DNA of 64,000 nucleotides from Bacteroidales bacterium (lineage in GTDB: Bacteria; Bacteroidota; Bacteroidia; Bacteroidales; Lentimicrobiaceae): the NCBI GenBank assembly GCA_016705005.1, contig JADIZB010000001.1:310001-374000 (forward strand), given 5' to 3'. The translations under genes were made by a program, and so were the position numbers. This document shows, piece after piece, positions 44,758 through 53,953 of this stretch (position 1 is the first letter of the stretch; the number at the start of each line of letters is the position of its first letter). The notes beneath the pieces are model-generated. The model was not told the DNA's origin. It ran no database searches and was given only the letters and a program-made list of their open reading frames with translations.

Positions 44758-45699
44758 CTATTTACCATCGAGCATAAGTCTGACAGCGGCTTCTGCAAAC
44801 TTTTCACCCAGATCGATGTAATTCGCACTGCTATAATGCCATTTGTCAGGGAGAAAGCTGTATTCCAGCGTTGATTCAACGATGGTGGAGTGCTTATCTT
44901 CAAGGACAAATTCGCGTTGTGCCTGCTGAACAATCTCCAGATAGTCCATCATTTTTCCGTCCTCATCCATTTTTGAATCAGCAATCAGCCCGATAACCAC
45001 CGGCAGGTTCTTGCTGTGAAGTGCTGCCCTGAAAAGCTGCATCATTTGTTTCAGGTTTGCTTTATACAAACCAGCGGTTTCGATGGTATGATCCGCATCG
45101 GATTCTCCCTGCATCCATATAATTCCGGCAGGGATCAGGATATCACGGATGCCATCACCATCGATATCAGATTCAGAAAGAGCGCTGTGAACCGTCCTCA
45201 AAAAGAAATCATACTGATTCTGACCGTTTCCAAAATAAAACTCAGGATTCCATGTTCCAAAAGCGGAGGGTTTATATTGCAGGGAGGTACCACCGCGGGC
45301 ATATTTTATCAGTGCGATTTTTTCCCCGGGATAATGGCGTGCGATAGTCAAACCAAAAGAAAGCTCTGGACCGAATCGTTCACTATAGGTGTTGGATTTA
45401 CCGTCAGATGAAAACCCCGTTCCGTTCCCCGGCTTTAATTCAGTCCAAAGTCCCAGACCACCTCCGGAACCATTGTCCGGAACATGATTACCATTAAATA
45501 TCCAGACATTTCTAATTGCTTTATTCATCTCAGGAGGCAGGTCTTTGTTATATCCGAAACCCTCCATATTCGACTGACCACCCAGGTAATAGACAAAAAC
45601 AGTATCGGGACGCAGATTACTATTCATCGGTTCAGATGTCTGTGCCAAACCACTGGCGTTGATCGCCGGAAGCAGAAATAGAAATAAAAGTTTTCTCAT
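44758..45699 (-). CDS. Secreted SGNH carbohydrate esterase (sialate O-acetylesterase-like)
   Basis: A 313-residue exported esterase. Signal peptide MRKLLFLFLLPAINASGLAQ. Block I is YYLGGQSNMEGFG with the nucleophilic serine; block III-like WMQGESDADH; and the C-terminal D-x-x-H of block V lies in PDKWHYSSANYIDLG. This is the pattern of the sialate O-acetylesterase/DUF303 group and CE6 acetyl esterases, which remove acetyl groups from sialic acids or plant polysaccharides. The ATG at 45699 starts the signal peptide; one at 45711 would add four residues. Confidence 0.82.
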   Translation of the reverse strand: MRKLLFLFLLPAINASGLAQTSEPMNSNLRPDTVFVYYLGGQSNMEGFGYNKDLPPEMNKAIRNVWIFNGNHVPDNGSGGGLGLWTELKPGNGTGFSSDGKSNTYSERFGPELSFGLTIARHYPGEKIALIKYARGGTSLQYKPSAFGTWNPEFYFGNGQNQYDFFLRTVHSALSESDIDGDGIRDILIPAGIIWMQGESDADHTIETAGLYKANLKQMMQLFRAALHSKNLPVVIGLIADSKMDEDGKMMDYLEIVQQAQREFVLEDKHSTIVESTLEYSFLPDKWHYSSANYIDLGEKFAEAAVRLMLDGK

Positions 45700-46083
45700 A
45701 TTGAATATCATGGATAAAATTCAGGAAGTGATTCAATACTCTCTCTCAAATTAGTTTTGATTGTCAAATCCGATGTAAATATAATTAGTTCCATTGGACT
45801 AACCTGATAGAAATGATCATTCATATTAAGCATGGCTGGGTCTTGAAAACAAAGGATTAGAAATGAACTCATGAATTCATGATGATTTCCATTAATCATT
45901 TAAGCGGTCAATTTCAGAATTTCTGTGCCAAAAGGGTATAATTTTGGATTTTAAAAATATGGGGTACTTGCGGACCCTTTTTCTGATCCGGAAAGATCAT
46001 CGTATTCCCGGCTATCCGGCAATGAACCTGAACAATTTCATTAAACAGTTGTTGATCAATTATATAAACAAAATAATAAGAAG
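45700..46083. other. Divergent intergenic region
   Basis: No gene is seen. It separates the esterase from the coiled-coil protein gene. There is no clear -7 box on either strand. A short minus-strand frame of about 60 codons is present, but its composition is unlike a real protein. Confidence 0.35.
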
Positions 46084-46974
46084 ATGAGAACCCGTGTTTT
46101 CCTTTCGTTTCTATTCACCTTAAGCATGGTGGCTGTTTATGCCCAAAAGCCTCTGAAAACAACCGATGATTCGGTTAAATTCGGCAATACGCTCTGCCCC
46201 GGCATTTGGATCGACATTCCGGAAGTCAATATTGAAACCATCAGGAGCAGCTGGGTCAAAACAATTGAGAAGGGAACAAAATCAAAAGCCATTCTTACCG
46301 GAAATGAAATTACCATTTTCGGGGCTTTGTTAAAGGATATTACCGAGGCTCCTGTCAACATCTTCAGTGCCATCAACGGGCAGGACTCTGTTGTAAGACT
46401 CTTTGCTGCCCTTGAGCTGAAGAGGGATGAATTTACCGTTATCAACAGCAGGGAACATGAACAGCTCAAAGGTTTTATCAAACAATTTGCAAAGGATCAA
46501 TACATAAAAGTAGCCGAGGATCAGCTTTCAACACAGGAGTCAAAACTAAAAGATCTGGAAAAAGAACTTTCCACAATGAGGAAAGTAAAAGAGAAACTCG
46601 AGAAAGAGATTCAAACAGCAAATACCACGATTTCTGAAGAAAATTACAAGATATCTTCAGTAAAAAAGGAATTAGCTGTAACCGAGTCATCTCTAGATAC
46701 AAAAAGCACTGAGCTCAGTACAATGGAAGAAGGAGAAGCAAAAAAAGCTGTTCAATCTGAAGTTAAAGATATGCAAAAGCAGAAAAAAGAACAGCTTAAA
46801 GCAATCAGCAACTCGGAAAATAAGACTATGAAGTCCAAAACCCTGATTCAGGATAACAATAATGAAATAACAAAAAACCTTAAAGCCCAGGATGATCTGA
46901 ATGAAAAAATAAGTATCCAGGAAACAGAAGTAAGAAAATATGCCGATAAATTAAAAACTATAGAGTCGTATTAA
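46084..46974 (+). CDS. Secreted coiled-coil protein
   Basis: A 296-residue exported protein. The signal peptide ends AVYAQ. Residues about 25-135 are a small globular region (CPGIWIDIPEVNIETIRSSW). From about 145 to the end it is a long alpha-helical coiled coil rich in K, E, S and Q (KLKDLEKELSTMRKVKEKLE, EGEAKKAVQSEVKDMQKQKK). Such a rod could act as a periplasmic spacer or chaperone. No T9SS tail. A 13-bp inverted repeat follows the stop codon. Function unknown. Confidence 0.78.
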   Translation: MRTRVFLSFLFTLSMVAVYAQKPLKTTDDSVKFGNTLCPGIWIDIPEVNIETIRSSWVKTIEKGTKSKAILTGNEITIFGALLKDITEAPVNIFSAINGQDSVVRLFAALELKRDEFTVINSREHEQLKGFIKQFAKDQYIKVAEDQLSTQESKLKDLEKELSTMRKVKEKLEKEIQTANTTISEENYKISSVKKELAVTESSLDTKSTELSTMEEGEAKKAVQSEVKDMQKQKKEQLKAISNSENKTMKSKTLIQDNNNEITKNLKAQDDLNEKISIQETEVRKYADKLKTIESY

Positions 46975-46986
46975 ATTTTTGATGAA

Positions 46987-47075
46987 GCTGAGATTGTCTT
47001 AAAACTAATTTCAGGCTGTTCCCTGTAATCGTGGGATGATTTATGGAATGGAGCACACTTTCAGACAATCTCAGC
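46987..47075. repeat. 13-bp perfect inverted repeat with 63-base loop
   Basis: GCTGAGATTGTCT (46987-46999) is exactly inverted as AGACAATCTCAGC (47063-47075). It starts 12 bp after the coiled-coil protein stop. It could be a long hairpin at the mRNA 3' end, a structured RNA, or the ends of a tiny decayed element. No flanking target duplication was seen. Confidence 0.55.
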
Positions 47076-47181
47076 ATTAACCTTATCTTTCAACTGCCGT
47101 AAAAATTTTCCGTAATATTTTCAGATTCAGCTTTTCTTCGTTACAGATTCGTTTTCTTTGCAGGAAAATCGAACTGAAACC

Positions 47182-47793
47182 ATGATACTTGGTCATCCCC
47201 TGATTGTTTACTGTCCCGGATGCAACACCCCTCATATGCAGATGAACCTTATCTCAGGAAATACTTTCGGGGGTGTTTTCTGGTCGGATGGTTGCTCGCT
47301 TTCGCCCATGTTACCTGACATTCCTTTATTTACCAGATGCACTTCCTGCAACCTTATTTTCAGCCTGAAACGTTGCAAACAAACTGAATCTGAAGATGAA
47401 GAGGTATTCAAAATGCCTGTTGTTGTTCAACCGGATATTAACGGGTTGGCCGAAGCCCTTACACTGAAAGTACATCAATCAGGGCAGGAAGAGATCTACC
47501 TGCGCATCAGGTTATGGTGGGCATTGAATAACAGGTCGTTTAATAAAGGAGAAATCGGACATCATATTGTTGATCAGGCATACCGCGACAATGCCATTAG
47601 ATTGCTTAATTTGCTGGATGTAGAAAACAAAGAGAATCTGCTGACAATAGCAGAGTTATACCGTAATCTGGGAGAATTTGATAAATGTAGCAAGACACTT
47701 TCAGGGGTAACGGAAAAGCATTTCGAAAACCATGTAAAACAGATAAAAGATGCATGTAATAGAGGGTTAAGTGCTGTTGTCCGGCTTAACTGA
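47182..47793 (+). CDS. Zinc-ribbon protein of unknown function
   Basis: A 203-residue cytoplasmic protein. Two C-x-x-C pairs, YCPGCNTPH near residue 12 and RCTSCNLIF near 54, should bind zinc. A run of acidic residues (TESEDEEV) follows, then a helical C-terminal part (IYLRIRLWWALNNRSFNKGE, NLLDVENKENLLTIAELYRN, VTEKHFENHVKQIKDACNR) like tetratricopeptide-type helices. The ATG at 47182 was chosen over an in-frame TTG at 47158. I do not recognise the family. Confidence 0.7.
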   Translation: MILGHPLIVYCPGCNTPHMQMNLISGNTFGGVFWSDGCSLSPMLPDIPLFTRCTSCNLIFSLKRCKQTESEDEEVFKMPVVVQPDINGLAEALTLKVHQSGQEEIYLRIRLWWALNNRSFNKGEIGHHIVDQAYRDNAIRLLNLLDVENKENLLTIAELYRNLGEFDKCSKTLSGVTEKHFENHVKQIKDACNRGLSAVVRLN

Positions 47794-47930
47794 TTTTCAT
47801 AAATATCATTCCTTAATCAGTCAACCAGGGTTTGATTTGCAAATTAGTATCAGTAGATTCGGGTGATTGGATCAGATCCCCCAATGGAATCCCCGGCACA
47901 AATAAAAAAGTGTTCCCAATAAATTTTAAC

Positions 47931-47947
47931 ATTATTTTGAAAATAAT
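47931..47947. repeat. AT-rich 17-bp palindrome
   Basis: ATTATTTT-G-AAAATAAT, perfect arms around a single base, in the region upstream of the ROK kinase. It may be a binding site, but AT-rich palindromes arise easily by chance. Confidence 0.3.
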
Positions 47948-47982
47948 AAGGCTTGTTGTACATTCGCATGATACTACGCTAT

Positions 47983-47997
47983 GTGTATATATTACAC
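47983..47997. promoter_or_regulatory. Operator-like dyad GTGTA-N5-TACAC before the ROK kinase
   Basis: GTGTA-TATAT-TACAC, with the same arms and spacing as the site at 2378-2392 upstream of the sugar transporter. It ends 48 bp before the kinase ATG, a position suited to repression. An exact ten-base dyad shared by two sugar genes in 64 kb is unlikely by chance. Confidence 0.55.
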
Positions 47998-48045
47998 TTA
48001 GTAAGGACTAATTCACTGTTTTTCTTTCATATTAAAACCTAACCG

Positions 48046-49152
48046 ATGCGTTTCAACACTGATAACCGGATTGTAATGACCCTGGATGCGGGAGGTACAA
48101 ATTTTGTTTTTTCTGCCGTTCAGGCCGAACAGGAAATTATTGAACCTATTATAATACCAGCTGAAGGAGACAAGCTGGAGATCGTACTGAATAAAATCAT
48201 CCTTGGATTCAATGAGGTCAAAGCCAGATTAAAGACCTCACCGGTTGCCATCAGCTTTTGTTTCCCCGGCCCTGCCGAGTATGAATTGGGTATTATCGGG
48301 GATCTTGAAAATCTGCCAACATTCAGAGGAGGAGTTGCTCTGGGACCAATGCTGGAAGAAAAATTCGGAATTCCTGTCTTTATTAATAACGATGGCGACC
48401 TTTTTGCTTATGGAGAGGCGATTGCGGGTCTGTTGCCGGATATCAACAACCGCATCAGCAGCAGCAACAGTCCAAAGACTTATCAGAATCTGCTGGGGGT
48501 AACTTTCGGTACAGGTTATGGTGGTGGTATTGTCAGTCGGGGACAATTGTTTTTGGGTGATAATTCAGCACAGGGCGAGATCAATCGTATGCGCAACAAA
48601 CTACACACCAACGCAACTGTCGAAGAAAATGTCAGCATCAGGGGGATCCGGAGAACTTATTGCCGTGAGACGGGCCTGACAACCGACACCTGCCCCAACC
48701 CGCGTGAAATTTTCGAAATCGGCATGGGATCCCGTGAAGGTAATAAAGATGCAGCTATTCTTGCTTTCCACCGGATGGCTGAAGTGGCAGGCGATTCTAT
48801 TGCAAATGCCATTACAATGATCGACGGGCTGGTCGTTATCGGAGGCGGTCTTTCGGGAGCATACCCCCTCTTCCTGCAGCGGCTGGTTGACGAGATGAAT
48901 TCCAATTTTACAACAATGGTCGGAACAGCTGTTGACCGCATGGAAATCAAGGCTTTTAACCTGGAAGACGAGAATGAATTTGCACGTTTCTATGAAGGTG
49001 ACACCAGGGAAATTAAAGTGCCCTTCAGCAGCACGCGCATCAAATATGATCCAATGAAGAGAATTGGTGTCGGCATCAGCAGGCTTGGTACTTCCAAAGC
49101 CGTTTCGATCGGCGCTTATGCATATGCATTGAACAAACTCGACAGTAAGTAA
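48046..49152 (+). CDS. ROK-family sugar kinase (glucokinase-like)
   Basis: A 368-residue kinase. The phosphate loop is TLDAGGTNFVFSAV; the sugar site FINNDGDLFAYGEA carries the likely catalytic aspartate; GVTFGTGYGGGIV and VVIGGGLSGAYPLF are the second phosphate and adenosine motifs. The region where ROK enzymes usually have a zinc site (C-x-C-G-x-x-G-C) reads NVSIRGIRRTYCRETG and lacks it, so zinc is probably not bound there. It would phosphorylate glucose or another hexose entering through the FHS transporter. There is no helix-turn-helix domain, so it is not a ROK repressor. The upstream dyad links it to the sugar locus. Confidence 0.87.
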   Translation: MRFNTDNRIVMTLDAGGTNFVFSAVQAEQEIIEPIIIPAEGDKLEIVLNKIILGFNEVKARLKTSPVAISFCFPGPAEYELGIIGDLENLPTFRGGVALGPMLEEKFGIPVFINNDGDLFAYGEAIAGLLPDINNRISSSNSPKTYQNLLGVTFGTGYGGGIVSRGQLFLGDNSAQGEINRMRNKLHTNATVEENVSIRGIRRTYCRETGLTTDTCPNPREIFEIGMGSREGNKDAAILAFHRMAEVAGDSIANAITMIDGLVVIGGGLSGAYPLFLQRLVDEMNSNFTTMVGTAVDRMEIKAFNLEDENEFARFYEGDTREIKVPFSSTRIKYDPMKRIGVGISRLGTSKAVSIGAYAYALNKLDSK

Positions 49153-49173
49153 AGTCTGAGGTAGTTTTTTAAT

Positions 49174-49202
49174 AAGCAGGATGACCTAAAATCATCCTGC
49201 TT
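49174..49202. terminator. Bidirectional intrinsic terminator
   Basis: AAGCAGGATGA (49174-49184), loop CCTAAAA, TCATCCTGCTT (49192-49202), followed by TTTATTTTG. It lies between converging genes; on the minus strand it starts directly after the stop codon. Confidence 0.85.
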
Positions 49203-50102
49203 TTATTTTGAGATGTTTTTATTGTTGTACAACCTTACAATTTCCATCATTTTCTCCGGGGATGGTCGCTTACCTTTTTTATCCCTGTTTAGCAGAAAAT
49301 AGATCATTCCCCCGGCAATAAAAGGGGATGAAATCAACAATCCCGTCCTTAACGAGCCAGCTGAAATTGTGGCTAAACCGATTACACCAACAATTACCGG
49401 TGCGACCAGTTTCCGGAACATGGTCTTTTTTTTGTCAAACTTCATCATCATTGCATACGCTTCGGGTGAATCAAAGAGGTAATTGTTAGCAAAATCTACA
49501 ATATCCTTCACGGGAACAGGATTCACAGAGTCGTTTTCCATTACTATGAAATAGTAGAAGTCGTTTGCAAATCTGGCCCTTCCTTCATATCGATTGATCA
49601 TAAAGTTCCGGTAACCCTGATTATTGGGGTCGGTAGTTATAAACTCGGTCAGACCGGCTTCAAGAGGTTGTTTTCTGCAATAATAAAGATTCATCTCTCC
49701 CTTGACAATTCTTTGCCCGAATACAGCATTCTGTTCATCGAATCTACAGGCCCTGAAATATCTACTCTCCTGGCTGAAGGCAAAAATCCTGCTTGCCGGG
49801 TAAATTCTTCCGGGATTTTCCCAGACAGAGATGAACTGATCGGTAAAATTTGTTCGAAGGTATGCCAGCTCGTTTATGGATTCTTCAGGTGACAAATAAA
49901 TGATGGCATCTGTATAATCGATAAAAGCCGGATCTGACAAATCAGGCGACAATATCGCAGGTTTCTCCTTGATTTTCTTATGTTTCCCTGATTTAACCGG
50001 TTCAATTACACGAGCGGCAGAATCTGCATGCTGACCGTAACCCGGGCCAATAAGTGAGGTTAAGATCAGATAGAATGCTATACAAAATTTGCTTTTACAC
50101 AT
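49203..50102 (-). CDS. Exported or membrane protein of unknown function
   Basis: A 299-residue protein with a signal peptide (CIAFYLILTSLIGPGYGQ). The middle is a globular region without recognised motifs (EESINELAYLRTNFTDQFIS, QRIVKGEMNLYYCRK, YRNFMINRYEGRARFANDFYYFI). Near the C terminus are two adjacent membrane segments (APVIVGVIGLATISAGSL and TGLLISSPFIAGGMIYFLL) followed by a basic tail. Membrane anchoring at the C terminus is clear; the role is not. Confidence 0.7.
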   Translation of the reverse strand: MCKSKFCIAFYLILTSLIGPGYGQHADSAARVIEPVKSGKHKKIKEKPAILSPDLSDPAFIDYTDAIIYLSPEESINELAYLRTNFTDQFISVWENPGRIYPASRIFAFSQESRYFRACRFDEQNAVFGQRIVKGEMNLYYCRKQPLEAGLTEFITTDPNNQGYRNFMINRYEGRARFANDFYYFIVMENDSVNPVPVKDIVDFANNYLFDSPEAYAMMMKFDKKKTMFRKLVAPVIVGVIGLATISAGSLRTGLLISSPFIAGGMIYFLLNRDKKGKRPSPEKMMEIVRLYNNKNISK

Positions 50103-50145
50103 TTCAGTTTTAGGATTAATCCAGACTCCTTAAAATAAAACAAAG

Positions 50146-50153
50146 CAAACCTA
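50146..50153 (-). promoter_or_regulatory. -7 box of the 49203-50102 gene
   Basis: The minus strand reads TAGGTTTG, matching TAnnTTTG, 43 bp before the ATG at 50102. No clear -33 element. Confidence 0.42.
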
Positions 50154-50357
50154 CATTTATTCCGCCGGAAAACCGAATATCAGACCTGTAACTTTGATGG
50201 TCATATGAATTTGCTAAGATCAGCAGGCATTCAAAATCTGATAAATATTTTTTGAGAAAAAATTATCAGAAGTTAAATGATCCCGATTCTCCTGTTTACA
50301 GTAAAATTTTATACGTTTACACACTGAATAGACTTTCAGACGACAAACACAAATGCT

Positions 50358-52643
50358 ATGATAAGGAAATTCCTGGTGTTGATATTGGCATTCCTTTGTA
50401 TGAGCGGTACTATTATTGCACAGTCTCCATGGAGAAAAGGTGAAATGCAGGTCATTGTACCCATAGAGCAGCCAGCAATTAATGATTTTGCACGCCTGGT
50501 TTCAGGCCTGGGGATTAACTCGGAACTTGCAGGTGATTTCATCCGTTGCTATATCACACCAGACGAAGCAAATGCGCTTAAGGAAGCTGGAATTGATTTT
50601 CAGACAGAGATAGCTGACCTGAATGCATGGTCAGCAATGTTTGGAACATCCGGTGTACCATCAGGATACTATACTGTTGAAGAGCTGAATGAGATTGCCG
50701 ATAGTCTTGCCCTTCATTTTCCGGACATCTGCACTATTCATTCACTGGGAACCGCAACCGGATTTTACCAGCTTCTTGCGATGAAGATCAGCGACAATTC
50801 ATCCATAGACGAAAACGAAGCAGAGGTGATGTTTGATGGTGGCATCCACGGTGATGAGGTGGGTGGGCCTGAGAACATGATCCGGTTTGCCCGTGACCTC
50901 TGCCTGCAGTACGGTTCTGATCCCCTGATCACCAATCTGGTCGATTCCCGCGAAATATGGATTTACTATTGCGTGAACCCTTACGGCCGAAGTAACATGA
51001 CCCGCTACAACGGGAATGGAGTTGATATTAACCGTGATTGCGGATATATGTGGAATAATGAGGGTAACAGCCCTTCTGCATTCTCACAGCCGGAAACCAA
51101 AGCGTACAGGAAATTACTGACGGAAAATCAATTTGTTATTCACTGCAGCTATCATAGTGGTACTGAATATATTAGTTATCCCTGGAGTTACCGGGCTGAC
51201 CATTCGCCTGACCACGCCATTCATGATAATCTGGCATCCCTGTACGCTGATAATTCAGGCTATTCCGGAATTCCGTATGGTCAGGGCTTTACAGGTATGT
51301 ATGCCATCAACGGAAGCACCAAAGACTTTGGTTACGGCGCCCTGGGCAGTATTAGCTGGTCGGTCGAAATATCAGTTGACAAACAACCTCCGGCATCTCA
51401 GATCGGTACCTATTACCTCAGGAACAAACCATCCATGCTTAAGATGGTTGAATATGCAGGATACGGAATCTGCGGAACAGTAACAGATTCTGTAACCGGA
51501 GAAGCATTGCCGGCGAATATTTTTATCGATAACCTATTCCCGGTTACCAGTGATCCTGTGTATGGCGATTATCATAAATTCCTGCTTCCCGGTAATTACA
51601 ATATCAGAATTGTTGCAAGCGGATATGAAACCAGAACAATCACCGGAGTTGCCATTTCAGCCATGCTGGCCACCGAAATTAATATTGCTTTATCACCGGT
51701 TGAAGACAATCGTTTCGCGAGAAGATTAATTTCGTGTCAGATTCCGAACAACAATTTTAACGATGAGGGAAATACTCCCGCCGCCTTAGGGCCACCCGAC
51801 AATCAGAGGTACTCCATCGGCAGGAACGGCTATGTGATTATTGATCTCGGCGATACATTAACCGATGGCACAGGGCCTGAAGTGATTGTATTTGAAAATG
51901 ATGTTACCCCTGAGGGATACCTTTTGTATGCCGGTCAAACCTTGGACGGTCCCTGGGTACTGATGGGTACCGGAACCGGGAACGCTGAATTTGACCTGTT
52001 GGAAACTATGCTGCCTTCGGCTCGCTACCTGAAGATAAAGGATGATGGCGACGGTCAATCTCAGGTGGCCGATGCGGGTTTCGATCTGGATGCGATTGAA
52101 GGCATCTTGCATTTACCACCCGTTGATTCAACAGGATTTATCACGGGCATTGTTTATTCCGTTGAACTCCAGACTCCTGTTCAAGGAGCAACCGTTGTAT
52201 GTGGAAACAGAATTGCCATTTCAGATGAACACGGCGGTTTTATTATTGAAGCAGATACCGGAAGTGTAGAAATCTGTGGTGAATTTCCGCAATTGTTCAT
52301 GTATGATTGCGATACAGTTGCTGTTACACCGGGCGATACTCTTTTCCATGATTTGTATCTGCGGGTTCAGGAAGGAATTCATGCAATGACTCCAGAAAAG
52401 GAGAGCTTTATTGTTTTTCCAAACCCGGCAGATAATTTCACAAATATCACCCCTTATGGCAATCATAAGATCCTAAATTGTTCCGTATTTAATCTTTCCG
52501 GGCAAGTACAACAATGTGGCTTAGCTTTTCCTGGAAACCACACGTTAAACATCAATACCTCAGCATTGACGCCCGGTGTTTATTTTATCCGAATACTTAC
52601 TGACGAGCATCCGGAAACATTTAAACTGCTAATTCAAAGGTAA
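50358..52643 (+). CDS. M14 carboxypeptidase with C-terminal modules and T9SS tail
   Basis: A 761-residue exported peptidase. Signal peptide ends TIIAQ. The M14 domain (about 110-375) has H164-G-D-E167, NRDCGYMW, H262 in IHCSYHSG, and catalytic E337 in WSVEIS, so the active site is complete. A carboxypeptidase-regulatory-like sandwich follows (CGTVTDSVTGEALPANIFID), then a region with the pattern of lipoprotein-like jelly rolls (AALGPPDNQRYSIGRNGYVI), another regulatory-like sandwich, and a T9SS domain (IVFPNPADNFTNITPYG...FKLLIQR). It likely removes C-terminal residues from peptides outside the cell. It may work with the C25 peptidases encoded downstream. Confidence 0.9.
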   Translation: MIRKFLVLILAFLCMSGTIIAQSPWRKGEMQVIVPIEQPAINDFARLVSGLGINSELAGDFIRCYITPDEANALKEAGIDFQTEIADLNAWSAMFGTSGVPSGYYTVEELNEIADSLALHFPDICTIHSLGTATGFYQLLAMKISDNSSIDENEAEVMFDGGIHGDEVGGPENMIRFARDLCLQYGSDPLITNLVDSREIWIYYCVNPYGRSNMTRYNGNGVDINRDCGYMWNNEGNSPSAFSQPETKAYRKLLTENQFVIHCSYHSGTEYISYPWSYRADHSPDHAIHDNLASLYADNSGYSGIPYGQGFTGMYAINGSTKDFGYGALGSISWSVEISVDKQPPASQIGTYYLRNKPSMLKMVEYAGYGICGTVTDSVTGEALPANIFIDNLFPVTSDPVYGDYHKFLLPGNYNIRIVASGYETRTITGVAISAMLATEINIALSPVEDNRFARRLISCQIPNNNFNDEGNTPAALGPPDNQRYSIGRNGYVIIDLGDTLTDGTGPEVIVFENDVTPEGYLLYAGQTLDGPWVLMGTGTGNAEFDLLETMLPSARYLKIKDDGDGQSQVADAGFDLDAIEGILHLPPVDSTGFITGIVYSVELQTPVQGATVVCGNRIAISDEHGGFIIEADTGSVEICGEFPQLFMYDCDTVAVTPGDTLFHDLYLRVQEGIHAMTPEKESFIVFPNPADNFTNITPYGNHKILNCSVFNLSGQVQQCGLAFPGNHTLNINTSALTPGVYFIRILTDEHPETFKLLIQR

Positions 52644-52993
52644 ATCTGCCGCACACAGCATTTGAAATCAAATCCCAGGTCAGATAAAAAATGAGTTTAT
52701 AGCCTGATTCAGATAAAGGATTTACAAACTGAATTGAGCAGTTGCTCAACAAACAATTACGCTGGATAAACAAAGACAGGCAGTTGTACATTTGGCAATG
52801 CGAATCTTCCTCAATGAAGTAAATTCGTTTAAAAAACATTGAATTGTCATATTGACGCCTGCTATATACACGAATAAAAACAATAAATATACTGACATGA
52901 ATTTCACATCATAAATGTCGGTATTTATGAACAAACCTGACGTAATATTAAAAACTTATTGAATCCGTAACTCTGTCACATTAACATACGATT
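52644..52993. other. Intergenic region
   Basis: No gene, hairpin terminator or clear promoter box is seen. The stretch before 52994 is AT-rich and should hold the promoter of the next gene. Confidence 0.35.
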
Positions 52994-53953
52994 ATGAAAA
53001 ACAGGAAGATTACCTTTATCCGCTTTGCCATTTCATTCACAATAGGATTCTTCAGTCTGAACAGCCTGTTTGCCCAACTGAATGGGTTTGTCCTTGATCC
53101 TTCGGGAACAACTGACAATTTCATGAGATATGAACCAAAAGGGTTTAGTGTGAATGGTACCAGCTATGTAACAGGATATCTTACGCTTTCAGCCTATAAA
53201 AATCTCACAACTGGCATTATGGCAAACATCAGTGAACCCTACCAGAAGTTGCAGCTTCATGGAGGAAATATTCTTTTATGCCGGACCAATCCATCCTCTG
53301 CCAGCCCGGATATTAACCCCACTTCCCGCAATGGTGCAATCCTGTTCAGCGATTATGTTATATCGGCAAATAATTGGATCCATGGCAAATGGGGTATTGA
53401 ATATGACGATCAATACAGCACGGGTGGACTGAATTTTTTTAAGCCCGTATCGAGCTTAACCAGCAATCGCTTGAATTTCAATCTGTTTATACGAAACGAT
53501 GGAAATGTGGGCATTGGAACCGGAGATCCTGCAGCCAGGCTACATATTGCAGATGGAGATGTCTTTATTGAAGACATCAATAGTGGCATTATTATGAAAT
53601 CTCCCGATGGCAATTGCTGGCGGGGAACCCTGAACAACCAGGGACAGCTTGAATTCAGTCTTATGCCCGATTGTGTAGCAACATCAATCCCTGAAAACAG
53701 AAGTAAAGATGAACCATCATTCCGTTTAATCCCAAACCCGGCTTCCGGTTTTCTCCGAATAAGCTGTACTACAGCTGATCTTGCCTCTTACAGCAACTTT
53801 TCCCTCTTTGATTCAGCGGGAAATCAGGTTAAATCCGGCAGACTTGATCAGGAAACCTGCACCATCAATACAGGGGATCTGGCTCAGGGGACTTATATCA
53901 TAAACATCACCGGATCCGGAAAAACATGGTCGGAAAAAGTAATCATAAAATAA
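52994..53953 (+). CDS. Secreted fibre-like protein with T9SS tail
   Basis: A 319-residue exported protein. Signal peptide ends SLFAQ. The middle contains the motif GNVGIGTGDPAARLHIADGD, common in phage tail-fibre-like and cell-surface proteins of this phylum, here without a chaperone domain. The last 80 residues are a T9SS type A domain (RLIPNPASGFLRISC, NFSLFDSAGNQVK, GTYIINITG, EKVIIK). It probably forms part of the outer surface. No catalytic motif. Confidence 0.75.
   Translation: MKNRKITFIRFAISFTIGFFSLNSLFAQLNGFVLDPSGTTDNFMRYEPKGFSVNGTSYVTGYLTLSAYKNLTTGIMANISEPYQKLQLHGGNILLCRTNPSSASPDINPTSRNGAILFSDYVISANNWIHGKWGIEYDDQYSTGGLNFFKPVSSLTSNRLNFNLFIRNDGNVGIGTGDPAARLHIADGDVFIEDINSGIIMKSPDGNCWRGTLNNQGQLEFSLMPDCVATSIPENRSKDEPSFRLIPNPASGFLRISCTTADLASYSNFSLFDSAGNQVKSGRLDQETCTINTGDLAQGTYIINITGSGKTWSEKVIIK

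Noticed and set aside
47158..47181. TTG start eight codons upstream for the zinc-ribbon protein
   Set aside because: The ATG at 47182 is closer to the first folded motif and TTG starts are rare here.
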